Assembly: GCA_929200335.1 (NCBI GenBank)
Contig: CAKMZG010000020.1
Location: 1-20,495 of the forward strand
Direction of reading: 5' to 3'
DNA length: 20,495 nucleotides
Source: an uncultured Alphaproteobacteria bacterium
Lineage (GTDB): Bacteria; Pseudomonadota; Alphaproteobacteria; Rhizobiales; Rhizobiaceae
The stretch's first letter is position 1, and every line of letters starts with the position of its first letter. Positions 13,530 to 20,495 of this stretch are shown here, one piece after another. The translations under genes were made by a program, and so were the position numbers. The notes below the pieces were generated by a model. It was given only the letters and a program-made list of their open reading frames with translations, ran no database searches and was not told the origin of the DNA.

Positions 13530-16500
13530 ATGCGTGAATTGCCAAAAACGAGTTCCATCATTGGGCTTTTTACCCGTCATCCTAATGCTGCAAACCTGCT
13601 TATGGTCTTGATGATCATTTTTGGTTTTTTTGCACTTTCAAAAGTAAATACTCAATTTTTCCCAACCATTGAGCGTGAAACTGTTGTGGTTAGCGTTAAA
13701 TGGGATGGTGCAAGCTCGGAAGATGTTGAAAAAAGCATTTTAAACGTCATGGAACCCTCTCTGCGCTATTTAGATGGGGTGCAAGATATGTACTCTACTG
13801 CACGAGAAGGATCGGCTTCAATCTTTCTGATCTACGATCCAGGCAGTGATATGGATAAGGCAGTATCAGAGGTGGAGACGGCAGTAAAAGCTGTAACCAA
13901 TTTGCCAGAATCTGTTGAAACACCCTCGGTTAGCCAGTCAAAATGGTATGACCGGGTAGCGCGATTGCTTTTAACGGGCAATGTGCCTGAGGCGGCCTTG
14001 CGCGTCTATGCAAAGAAAATCCGTGATGATTTAATAGATCGCGGCATTGATAAGGTGTCATTTTCTGGTTTTCGTGATGAAGAATTACATGTTGATGTGC
14101 CTGAATATCAATTGCGTCGTTTGGGCATGACCATTGAAGATGTCTCAAATGCTATTAAGAATAACAGCCGCGATTTACCTTCAGGTAATATTGAAGGTAA
14201 TGTAGAAAAACAAATTCGCGCGGTAGCTGATGCAAAATCAGAAAAGGCCATTAATTCTGTTGAGATACGCAGCTTTGAAACCGGCGAAAAAATAAGAGTT
14301 GGCGATATTGCTGAAGTCAAAGCGGCCTTTTCTGATGATGATACTTTGGGTTTTTCCAAAGGGCGGAATGCCATTCGTTTGACCGTTCAGCGGGTTGCAA
14401 CAGCTGATACGCTTGAAACTGCAAAAATATTGGATGATTACCTATTAGAGGTAAAGGAAAATCTTCCAGCTGATTTGGAATTAATCCGATATGATGCCCG
14501 TGCGGACTATCTGATTGATCGCATATCTTTGCTTGTCAATAACGGCTTAACGGGCCTGGTGATCGTTGTTTTAGTGCTGTTTATCTTTCTCAATGCGCGG
14601 GTCGCCTTTTGGGTTGCTATGGGCATTCCCGTTGCCATGTTGGCGACTATCGGTTTTATATTTTTGCTGGGAGAGACCATCAATATGATGTCGCTCTTTG
14701 CTTTGATTATGATGTTGGGAGTTATTGTTGATGATGCCATTGTGGTGGGCGAGCAAACGGCTACCAATATGGAGAATGGCCAAGCCTCCTATGAAGCGGC
14801 AGAGCGTGGGGCGCAGCGCATGGTGTTGCCTGTTATGGCAGCGATGATTACGACACTTGCCTCTTTTGCCCCTTTGCTTGTTGTGCAAGATGTGATTGGC
14901 AAAATGGCATCTCCCATTCCCATTGTTGTTTTAGCAGTGATCGCAGCCAGTCTGATTGAGTGTTTTTTAATCCTGCCTGCTCACCTTGCCCATACTATGG
15001 AAACTAAGCTTAAGAAGCGTTGGTCATATTGGCGACAAATCTTTTTTGCGGTGTGTTTTGCTATTTTCTTTTTAAGCTTAGCCTCACGGGGCGATGGCAG
15101 CAGTTTATTTTATCCATTTAATGCCATTGTAGCTGGAGTGCAATTTTTACAAAACAACCTATCAGGTTTTTCATTTTCAATTTTATTTGGGGTTATTGCG
15201 CTTGTTGTTGGAACGCTTCTAGAGGCTGGTGTTACTGCATTAGAAAAATTTGTTGCTGGTCGTCGTCAAGATGTTCAAATTAAAAGCCATGATCAATCTG
15301 TGATGAAAAAAAGCAGAATGCGTCAATGGTTTGATAATGGCTTTAATGCTTTTCGTGATGGGCACTTTAATAATTTTGTGCGGTTATCGTTTAATTATCG
15401 TTATCTTACAGTCGCCATTGCCATTGCCAGCGTTTTGATATTGGCCATTGGATTGTTGCAAAGTAAGCGCGTCGGGTTTGTATTTTTTCCATCTCCTGAA
15501 TCAGAAAACATTCGAGCGCGAATAGTTTTCCATTCTGGCATAACCCAAGATGCCGCCATCAAAGCGTTGAATAGAGTTGAGCAAAGTCTTTATAAAACTG
15601 AAGCAGAGATTGGTGGTGATGAGCAATTGGTAACGGCTGCATTTGCCACTTTAGGTTCATCAGGCAGTCAATCTGGCGATAATATTGCCAGTATTGCAGT
15701 GCAGTTAACCTCAAGCGAGGTGCGCACTGTGCGTACGAATAAACTGGTAAAGGCTTGGCAGAAAAACTTGCCTAAAATTCCGGGCATTAAGCGCTTGGTT
15801 ATTCGTCAAAGTCGTGGTGGGCCTCCAGGCGTTGATGTGGCTGTGGAGTTGCGTGGTGATGATGCCGCAACCCTAAAAGCAGCAGCGCAGGAGATAATTC
15901 CATTGGTGGATAAAATTAACGGGGTTTCGGGCGCTGATGATGATTTATCTTATGGTAAGCCTGAAATCATTATGAACCTATCGCCTCATGGTGCTGCTCT
16001 TGGTTTTTCCATTGAAAATGTGGGATCCCAAGTGCGCAATGCGCTTGCGGGTATGGTGCCACGCCGATTTGTTAAAAATGGCGATGAGGTGGTGGTGCTT
16101 GTCTCGCAAAAAATGCGAGAAAATGGGTTGGCCGCTTTGCGCAGTATGAATTTAAAGAGCCCGAAGGGTGAATTTATCCCTCTGGTGGATATTGTAAATT
16201 TAGAAGAGCGCCAAGGGTTTTCTACCATTCGTCGTGAAGATGGCAAAACGGTTGTAAAGGTGGAGGCAGATTTAGACTATGCTTTAAATACAACAGAAGA
16301 AGCCATTGCAGAATTAGAGCGCGGGGCATTGCCAGCCATTGCTCAAAAATATGGTGTGGAATATTTCTTTGGCGGTAAAGCAGAAGAGCGCAAAAAAGCA
16401 TTCGCCGATTTGCAACTTGGGGTTATGCTCGCCCTAACAGTGATCTATATTGTTTTGGCTTGGACATTTGGCAATTATTTTTTACCCTTTGTGATCATGC

Positions 16501-16946
16501 TAATCATTCCATTTGGGGTTGTTGGCGCCATATTTGGCCATTGGCTTATGGGCTTTAAATTGACCATCTTATCCCTAATGGGAATTCTGGGTTTGGCGGG
16601 AATTTTGGTAAATGATAGCATCATTTTGGTTAGCCGCTTAAATGAACGAATGGCATTGGGGGAGAGCATGCGTTCTGCATCTATTGGGGCCAGTCGTGAT
16701 CGTTTTCGTGCGGTGCTTTTAACATCACTGACTACTATTGGTGGGCTTATTCCGCTGTTATTTGAAAAAAGTGTTTCTGCACAATTCCTATTGCCTATGG
16801 CGATTACGATGGTGTTTGGCTTGGCTTTTGCTACTTTATTAGTGCTGTTCTTAGTGCCAGCTTTTATGGGCATTGGTTATGATATTAAATGGGCGATGGA
16901 GCGGATTTTTGGTAATCAAAAGCCTGCCTCATTACCTGCTGAATAA
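13530..16946 (+). CDS. RND efflux permease, AcrB/HAE1-like, with extra membrane insert
   Basis: This 1138-residue inner-membrane pump belongs to the AcrB-type RND superfamily: proton-driven export from periplasm or membrane through an adaptor and an outer-membrane channel. The first helix (21-40), a large periplasmic loop, helices 2-6 (about 335-485), helix 7 (about 624-645), a second periplasmic loop and helices 8-12 (about 961-1120) are evident. The proton-relay Asp401-Asp402 on helix 4 (GVIVDDAIVVGE) is intact. On helix 11 the sequence LVNDSIILV has Asn1028 where AcrB has Lys940. Between helices 6 and 7 lie about 120 residues (497-615) with two extra hydrophobic stretches (about 500-518 and 547-565), so 14 membrane segments are possible. 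AcrB is about 1050 residues long. Substrates are unknown. Confidence 0.93.
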   Translation: MRELPKTSSIIGLFTRHPNAANLLMVLMIIFGFFALSKVNTQFFPTIERETVVVSVKWDGASSEDVEKSILNVMEPSLRYLDGVQDMYSTAREGSASIFLIYDPGSDMDKAVSEVETAVKAVTNLPESVETPSVSQSKWYDRVARLLLTGNVPEAALRVYAKKIRDDLIDRGIDKVSFSGFRDEELHVDVPEYQLRRLGMTIEDVSNAIKNNSRDLPSGNIEGNVEKQIRAVADAKSEKAINSVEIRSFETGEKIRVGDIAEVKAAFSDDDTLGFSKGRNAIRLTVQRVATADTLETAKILDDYLLEVKENLPADLELIRYDARADYLIDRISLLVNNGLTGLVIVVLVLFIFLNARVAFWVAMGIPVAMLATIGFIFLLGETINMMSLFALIMMLGVIVDDAIVVGEQTATNMENGQASYEAAERGAQRMVLPVMAAMITTLASFAPLLVVQDVIGKMASPIPIVVLAVIAASLIECFLILPAHLAHTMETKLKKRWSYWRQIFFAVCFAIFFLSLASRGDGSSLFYPFNAIVAGVQFLQNNLSGFSFSILFGVIALVVGTLLEAGVTALEKFVAGRRQDVQIKSHDQSVMKKSRMRQWFDNGFNAFRDGHFNNFVRLSFNYRYLTVAIAIASVLILAIGLLQSKRVGFVFFPSPESENIRARIVFHSGITQDAAIKALNRVEQSLYKTEAEIGGDEQLVTAAFATLGSSGSQSGDNIASIAVQLTSSEVRTVRTNKLVKAWQKNLPKIPGIKRLVIRQSRGGPPGVDVAVELRGDDAATLKAAAQEIIPLVDKINGVSGADDDLSYGKPEIIMNLSPHGAALGFSIENVGSQVRNALAGMVPRRFVKNGDEVVVLVSQKMRENGLAALRSMNLKSPKGEFIPLVDIVNLEERQGFSTIRREDGKTVVKVEADLDYALNTTEEAIAELERGALPAIAQKYGVEYFFGGKAEERKKAFADLQLGVMLALTVIYIVLAWTFGNYFLPFVIMLIIPFGVVGAIFGHWLMGFKLTILSLMGILGLAGILVNDSIILVSRLNERMALGESMRSASIGASRDRFRAVLLTSLTTIGGLIPLLFEKSVSAQFLLPMAITMVFGLAFATLLVLFLVPAFMGIGYDIKWAMERIFGNQKPASLPAE

Positions 16947-16961
16947 TATAGTTGAAATAAT

Positions 16962-18413
16962 TTATTTGCGCCAAAAACTTGGCATGAACAGCACAAATAC
17001 GGCAAAAAATTCCAAACGTCCTGTAATCATGGCAGCGCTTGATATCCATTTTGCAGTGTCGGTTAATTCCACAAAATTTCCTGCAGGCCCCACCATTGAA
17101 CCAAGGCCTGGGCCAACATTGGACACCATGGAGGCAGATGTGGATACAGCAGTAATAAAATCAAGCCCTGTGAATGAGAGCAAAACTGCTACAACAGCAA
17201 AGGTTGCAATATAAACAAAAAATAGGCTCATCACCGCAACAGAGACTTTGTCACTTAAGGGTTTACCATTATAACGTTTAATGAATATGCCATTGGGATA
17301 GACAATGCGGTTTACATGTTGGCGTAAATCTTGAAACAATACCTGAAAACGGAAGATTTTTATGCCACAAGAGGTAGAGCCAGCACAGCCACCGCAAAAA
17401 GCGACAAAAAAGAATAAAACCGTAGCAGGTGCGCCCCATTGGGTATAATCATCTGAGGCATAGCCCGTGCCAGTCATGATAGAGGTAATGTTAAAAGCAG
17501 CTTTTAATACTCTGTCCCAGCCTTCATTGCTACCATTGATGGTTTGAAACAGCCATGCAAGAAAAATAAAACTGGCTAACATGCTAAAAAACACACGTAC
17601 TTGGCTGTCTCTTACCAAGCTCCATTTATCGATGGTCATCATACGCACATAGAGCAAGAACGGCAGGGAGCCTAAGATCATGAAAATGATAGTGATGATA
17701 TCAATGGCGGGATTTTCGAACTCACCCATAGAATTATTGCGGGTGGAAAATCCGCCTGTTGCAACTGTACTCATGGAGTGAACCAACGCATCGCCAATAT
17801 CCATGCCAGCAAGCAAGTAACAAAAGGCACAAAGCGCGGTAAAAAAAATAAAGACAAAGGTTAGCGCGCTAGAGATTTGCGTTGCACGGGGTAATATTTT
17901 TTCTGCAGTATCAAAAGCTTCTACCTTGAAAAGTTGCATGCCGCCGATGTTTAACATGGGCAGAATAGCCACCGCCATAACAATAATGCCAAGGCCGCCC
18001 ATCCATTGTAGCATCCCGCGCCAAACTAGAATGCCAAAGGAGACATGATCCAGATCAGGAATAACAGTAGCACCCGTTGTTGTAACGCCTGAGATAGCCT
18101 CAAAATAGGCATCCGTATAATGAGGCACCGCGCCAGACCATAATAGCGGTAATGCAGCAATGGCAGAGATGACAATCCAAGCGGATACAGTCATCAAAAA
18201 AGCTTGGCGAATGTTTAAACTTTTTGGAATACCACGGGTGGAAAATACCAACCCAAGGCCGATGATGCAGGAGATCATGCTGGTTTCTAAAAAAGGTGCC
18301 CATGTGGGATTATCGTGATGAAAATCAACAGCCGCAGGGATCAATAATGCTGCACTCAATAGTGTAAGCAAAATGCCAAGAACTAAAAATACAGGTTGGA
18401 GTTGAAAACGCAC
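16962..18413 (-). CDS. trkH: Trk-type potassium uptake protein, TrkH family
   Basis: TrkH is the membrane channel subunit of the Trk potassium uptake system and needs the cytosolic regulator TrkA, which is not in this window. The 483 residues contain four pore repeats with selectivity-filter turns: TTTGAT (111-116), VATGGF (218-222 area), MTGTGY (313-318) and SNVGPG (431-436). The intramembrane GGCAGSTSCGIKIFR (341-355) is the gate-region motif, and GRLEFFAVFVLF marks the last helix. The start is a GTG at 18411-18413, with a weak ribosome binding site, 15 bp after the apaG stop. Its stop is only 15 bp from the stop of the convergent RND permease gene, so the two messages must overlap. Confidence 0.94.
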   Translation of the reverse strand: MRFQLQPVFLVLGILLTLLSAALLIPAAVDFHHDNPTWAPFLETSMISCIIGLGLVFSTRGIPKSLNIRQAFLMTVSAWIVISAIAALPLLWSGAVPHYTDAYFEAISGVTTTGATVIPDLDHVSFGILVWRGMLQWMGGLGIIVMAVAILPMLNIGGMQLFKVEAFDTAEKILPRATQISSALTFVFIFFTALCAFCYLLAGMDIGDALVHSMSTVATGGFSTRNNSMGEFENPAIDIITIIFMILGSLPFLLYVRMMTIDKWSLVRDSQVRVFFSMLASFIFLAWLFQTINGSNEGWDRVLKAAFNITSIMTGTGYASDDYTQWGAPATVLFFFVAFCGGCAGSTSCGIKIFRFQVLFQDLRQHVNRIVYPNGIFIKRYNGKPLSDKVSVAVMSLFFVYIATFAVVAVLLSFTGLDFITAVSTSASMVSNVGPGLGSMVGPAGNFVELTDTAKWISSAAMITGRLEFFAVFVLFMPSFWRK

Positions 18414-18428
18414 GTTTGATAGCTTTCT

Positions 18429-18839
18429 CTAATTCAGCGTGTGCGTTGCTTGGGGCAAATCCAATGAAAAACTTGGAATTTGCACTTGCAGGGTTTCACC
18501 ATTTTCACACTCCATAATATAATAACCGCTCATGACCCCTGATGGAACCTTCAACGGACAGCCCGAAGTATACTCATAGCTGCTGTTGGGTGCAAGTATT
18601 GGTTCTTCGCCAACAACGCCGCGCCCGCGCCCTTCTTCCACTTGCCCCAATTCATCAATAATCTTCCAATAACGCTCCCGCAATTGTAGCTTATATTGTC
18701 CCTGATTTATGATCACTATTCTATAGCCCCAAAAAAAATTATGGTTCTCTGGTTCAGACTCATCCTGCATGTAAAAGGGATGGGCTTCTACAGTTATATG
18801 ATTTGTTGTTGCGCTATAGATATTATTCGACATTTTCAC
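18429..18839 (-). CDS. apaG: ApaG (Co2+/Mg2+ efflux-associated protein)
   Basis: ApaG is a small single-domain beta-sandwich protein; the name links it to diadenosine tetraphosphate and Co2+ phenotypes in enterobacteria, but its molecular role is unclear. The 136 residues match the family throughout: ITVEAHPFYMQDESEP, FFWGYRIVIINQG, QLRERYWKIIDELGQVEE, the Gly-rich GRGRGVVGEEP, YTSGCPLKVPSGVMSGYY and the end IPSFSLDLPQ. The start is GTG at 18837-18839 or, two codons later, ATG at 18831-18833; neither has a strong ribosome binding site. It is co-directional with trkH 15 bp downstream and divergent from the phosphatidyltransferase gene, sharing a 96-bp promoter region. Confidence 0.94.
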   Translation of the reverse strand: MKMSNNIYSATTNHITVEAHPFYMQDESEPENHNFFWGYRIVIINQGQYKLQLRERYWKIIDELGQVEEGRGRGVVGEEPILAPNSSYEYTSGCPLKVPSGVMSGYYIMECENGETLQVQIPSFSLDLPQATHTLN

Positions 18840-18935
18840 ACCATAACAATTTTAAGTGAATTCGCTAATAAAAATCACTGTTATACAATAGAAACTGTTA
18901 AGCTTAGGCCATGGAATCATAAGTTGGAGCAAAAA

Positions 18936-19541
18936 ATGCTTGATAATAGTATACGTGTAAAGATTGATCCGATCATCAATGCCATTGGCTTAAAGCTCGC
19001 GAAGTTGGGATTTTCTGCCAATATGGTAACGATTATAGGATTTGCCATTGGGGTGCTGGCAGGTTTTTCAATCAGTTTTGAAGCCTATATTTTGGGGTTG
19101 GTTTTATTGCTCTTGTCGCGCATTATGGATGGACTAGATGGCGCTGTAGCCAGATTTACTAAACCAACAGACCTCGGTGGTTATCTCGATATCACCCTAG
19201 ATTTTATGTTCTATGGTATTATCCCTTTAAGCTTTGCCATTGCTAATCCAGAACAAAATGCACTAGCAGCTTCAGTATTGCTCTTTGCATTTTATGCCAA
19301 TGGCGCAAGTTTTTTGGCCTTTGCAACCATGGCAGAAAAACGCGGGTTGACTGATAATGCACGAGGATCAAAATCGTTACTTTATACGGTTGGATTGGCT
19401 GAGGCCACAGAGACCATTGTCGTCTTTGTCTTATTTTGCCTCATTCCAGCATGGTTTGCAGAAATCGCCTATGCCTTTACCGCAGTATGTTTTATCACAA
19501 CGTTTTCACGCATTATGCTAGCGGTCAAAACCTTTAAATAG
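18936..19541 (+). CDS. CDP-alcohol phosphatidyltransferase family protein
   Basis: Enzymes of this membrane family transfer a phosphatidyl group from a CDP-alcohol to another alcohol in phospholipid synthesis. The signature DG-x2-AR-x8-G-x3-D-x3-D is complete in DGLDGAVAR followed by GGYLDITLD. I start it at the ATG 18936-18938, which gives 201 residues, has GGAG 6 nt upstream and fits the family; the frame is open further left but there overlaps apaG on the other strand. About five to six membrane helices are visible. The set NGASFLAFATMAEKRG and GLAEATETI recalls a Hyphomicrobiales subfamily of unknown substrate, so I do not call it PgsA or PssA. The stop is 3 bp before a dispersed repeat. 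Confidence 0.9.
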   Translation: MLDNSIRVKIDPIINAIGLKLAKLGFSANMVTIIGFAIGVLAGFSISFEAYILGLVLLLLSRIMDGLDGAVARFTKPTDLGGYLDITLDFMFYGIIPLSFAIANPEQNALAASVLLFAFYANGASFLAFATMAEKRGLTDNARGSKSLLYTVGLAEATETIVVFVLFCLIPAWFAEIAYAFTAVCFITTFSRIMLAVKTFK

Positions 19542-19544
19542 CCT

Positions 19545-19650
19545 CTAGAGCTTGATGCGCTTATGTGAATTCAAAGCGCCGCTCTAGATTCCTTTATTTG
19601 TGCGAATAGTTCTCGTTTAGGTGAATCCACCTAAACGCTACACGTACTAG
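19545..19650 (-). repeat. CTAG-bounded dispersed repeat, copy D1 (reverse)
   Basis: This is the best preserved copy, 106 bp with CTAG at both ends. Its terminal palindrome is TCTAGAGC (19544-19551) with GCTCTAGA (19581-19588), with an inner stem GCGCTT/AAGCGC around a GTGAATTC-containing loop. The internal hairpin is CGTTTAGGTG (19614-19623) with CACCTAAACG (19628-19637) around AATC; a GANTC site (19623-19627) is at its apex. It fills the gap between the convergent phosphatidyltransferase and metZ genes and may serve as their shared transcription end. Confidence 0.88.
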
Positions 19651-19683
19651 CACGTATAGCATTTAGATGAATTTATTTAGGTG
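19647..19683 (+). repeat. Partial inverted copy D2 of the dispersed repeat
   Basis: Starting from the same CTAG that ends D1, the sequence CTAGCACGTATAGC, then ATTTAGATGAATTTA, repeats the beginning of the element in the opposite orientation, with many transitions. D1 and D2 therefore form a head-to-head pair around one CTAG. D2 breaks off at the end of metZ, whose TAA (19677-19679) lies inside it. Confidence 0.6.
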
Positions 19684-20495
19684 CATGATGCTAGAGCTTG
19701 AGTTAGGTCTTCAATCAAATCATCAACATCTTCTAAGCCAATTGAAAGACGTAATAGGCCATCACAAATGCCAAGCTCTTCGCGGGCTTCTTCTGATAGA
19801 TTTTTGTGGGTGGTGGTAGCAGGATGGGTTATTAAGCTTTTAGCATCGCCAACATTGTTGGAAATTTTAATCACATTTAGCGCATTCACCATTTTAAAGC
19901 TTGCCTCTTTGCCGCCCTTAATACGCAGCGCCATAATGGTTGAACCCGCGCCCATTTGGCTTTTTACTAAATCATTTTGTGGGAAGTCTTTGTGGCCGGG
20001 ATATATGACTTGCTCAATGGCTTTATGGTTGGTTAAACTATCAGCAATTTTTGCGGCTGACTCAGTTTGGGTCTTAACGCGAATAGGCAAAGTTTCCAAA
20101 CCTTTAAGCAGAACCCAAGCATTAAATGGGCTCATAGATGGACCAGTATGGCGGAAATAGTCAAATAAAACCTCATCAATCCATTTTTGGCTAGATAAAA
20201 TTACACCGCCTAAACAACGTCCTTGACCATCAATATGTTTGGTTGCTGAATAAGCCACTACATCGATGCCCAATTCAATGGGTTTTTGCCACATTGGCGT
20301 TGCGAAAACATTGTCAATAACGGTCGTTACACCTATTTCTTTCGCCAGTTTTACCACGCCTTTGATGTCGATTAATTCTAGGGTAGGATTTGTTGGGCTT
20401 TCAAAGAAAAACACTTTGGTATTGGGGCGAACAGCCTTATGCCATTCGTCTAAATTTTTACCATCAATTAGTGTGTATTCCACACCATATTGTGG
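19677..20495 (-). CDS. metZ: O-succinylhomoserine sulfhydrylase, C-terminal part (cut by right edge)
   Basis: The frame runs from the TAA at 19677-19679 to the right edge without a start; the codons at the edge read Pro-Gln-Tyr-Gly, so about 272 residues of a protein of roughly 390-400 are present. It is a PLP enzyme of the Cys/Met metabolism family, seen from FFFESPTNPTLELID, VIDNVFATPMWQKP with the cofactor Asp, and the Schiff-base Lys in YSATKHIDGQGR; SLITHPATTTH and LLRLSIGLEDVDDLI finish the fold. MetZ makes homocysteine from O-succinylhomoserine and sulfide. The GQGRCLGG segment and the proximity of apaG, which I recall beside metZ in Rhizobiales, favour MetZ over cystathionine gamma-synthase (metB), but this is not certain. 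The last few codons lie within repeat D2. Confidence 0.87.
   Translation of the reverse strand, partial: PQYGVEYTLIDGKNLDEWHKAVRPNTKVFFFESPTNPTLELIDIKGVVKLAKEIGVTTVIDNVFATPMWQKPIELGIDVVAYSATKHIDGQGRCLGGVILSSQKWIDEVLFDYFRHTGPSMSPFNAWVLLKGLETLPIRVKTQTESAAKIADSLTNHKAIEQVIYPGHKDFPQNDLVKSQMGAGSTIMALRIKGGKEASFKMVNALNVIKISNNVGDAKSLITHPATTTHKNLSEEAREELGICDGLLRLSIGLEDVDDLIEDLTQALASCT

Noticed and set aside
18696..18935. N-terminal extension of the phosphatidyltransferase frame over apaG
   Set aside because: It overlaps apaG on the opposite strand, has no family similarity, and the ATG at 18936 has a clear GGAG site and fits the family start.

Overview
The window is a 20.5 kb piece of a chromosome of an alphaproteobacterium with fairly low GC (roughly 40-43% by eye). 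GcrA (the cell-cycle regulator that works with CcrM/GANTC methylation), a UPF0262 protein, a DUF2948 protein, and the groups hisD-UPF0262-phosphatase and argD-argF-hslO point to Hyphomicrobiales (Rhizobiales) or close relatives. That placement is inference from gene content and remembered gene order. Almost everything is core housekeeping. I see no phage, transposase, CRISPR array, toxin-antitoxin pair or recognisable defence system.

Layout. 1-3123 (minus strand): an operon-like run DUF2948 > hisD > UPF0262 > low-molecular-weight phosphatase > membrane protein cut by the left edge, with the last four genes only 3-11 bp apart. 3477-3686: cspA on the plus strand with a leader hairpin and its own terminator. 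3968-6795 (minus): a 46-residue Lys/Arg-rich protein, murA, and a Bcr/CflA-type drug exporter. 7057-7131: tRNA-Thr(GGU). 7501-8043 (minus): gcrA, divergent from the plus-strand arginine run argD-argF-hslO at 8631-11938. 12079-16946 (plus): a two-gene RND efflux pump (membrane fusion protein and 1138-residue permease) without an outer-membrane partner here. 16962-18839 (minus): apaG then trkH. 18936-19541 (plus): a CDP-alcohol phosphatidyltransferase. 19677 to the right edge (minus): the C-terminal part of metZ.

The main non-coding signals are two. First, a dispersed element of about 105 bp bounded by CTAG occurs in four intergenic places (3769-3871, 6807-6912, from 7242, 19545-19650), with a partial inverted fifth copy at 19647-19683. 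Each copy has an internal hairpin and most keep a palindromic end; two copies show paired compensatory changes in the stem and carry a GANTC site in the loop. Second, the 587 bp between gcrA and argD is dense in regulatory-looking sequence: a perfect CtrA-type box (TTAAC-N6-TTAAC), a dyad next to the gcrA ribosome binding site, and a terminator-like hairpin between a good promoter and the argD start, which could be an attenuator for the arginine genes. Among the proteins, the RND permease is the most unusual: it carries about 120 extra residues with two extra hydrophobic segments between its two halves.
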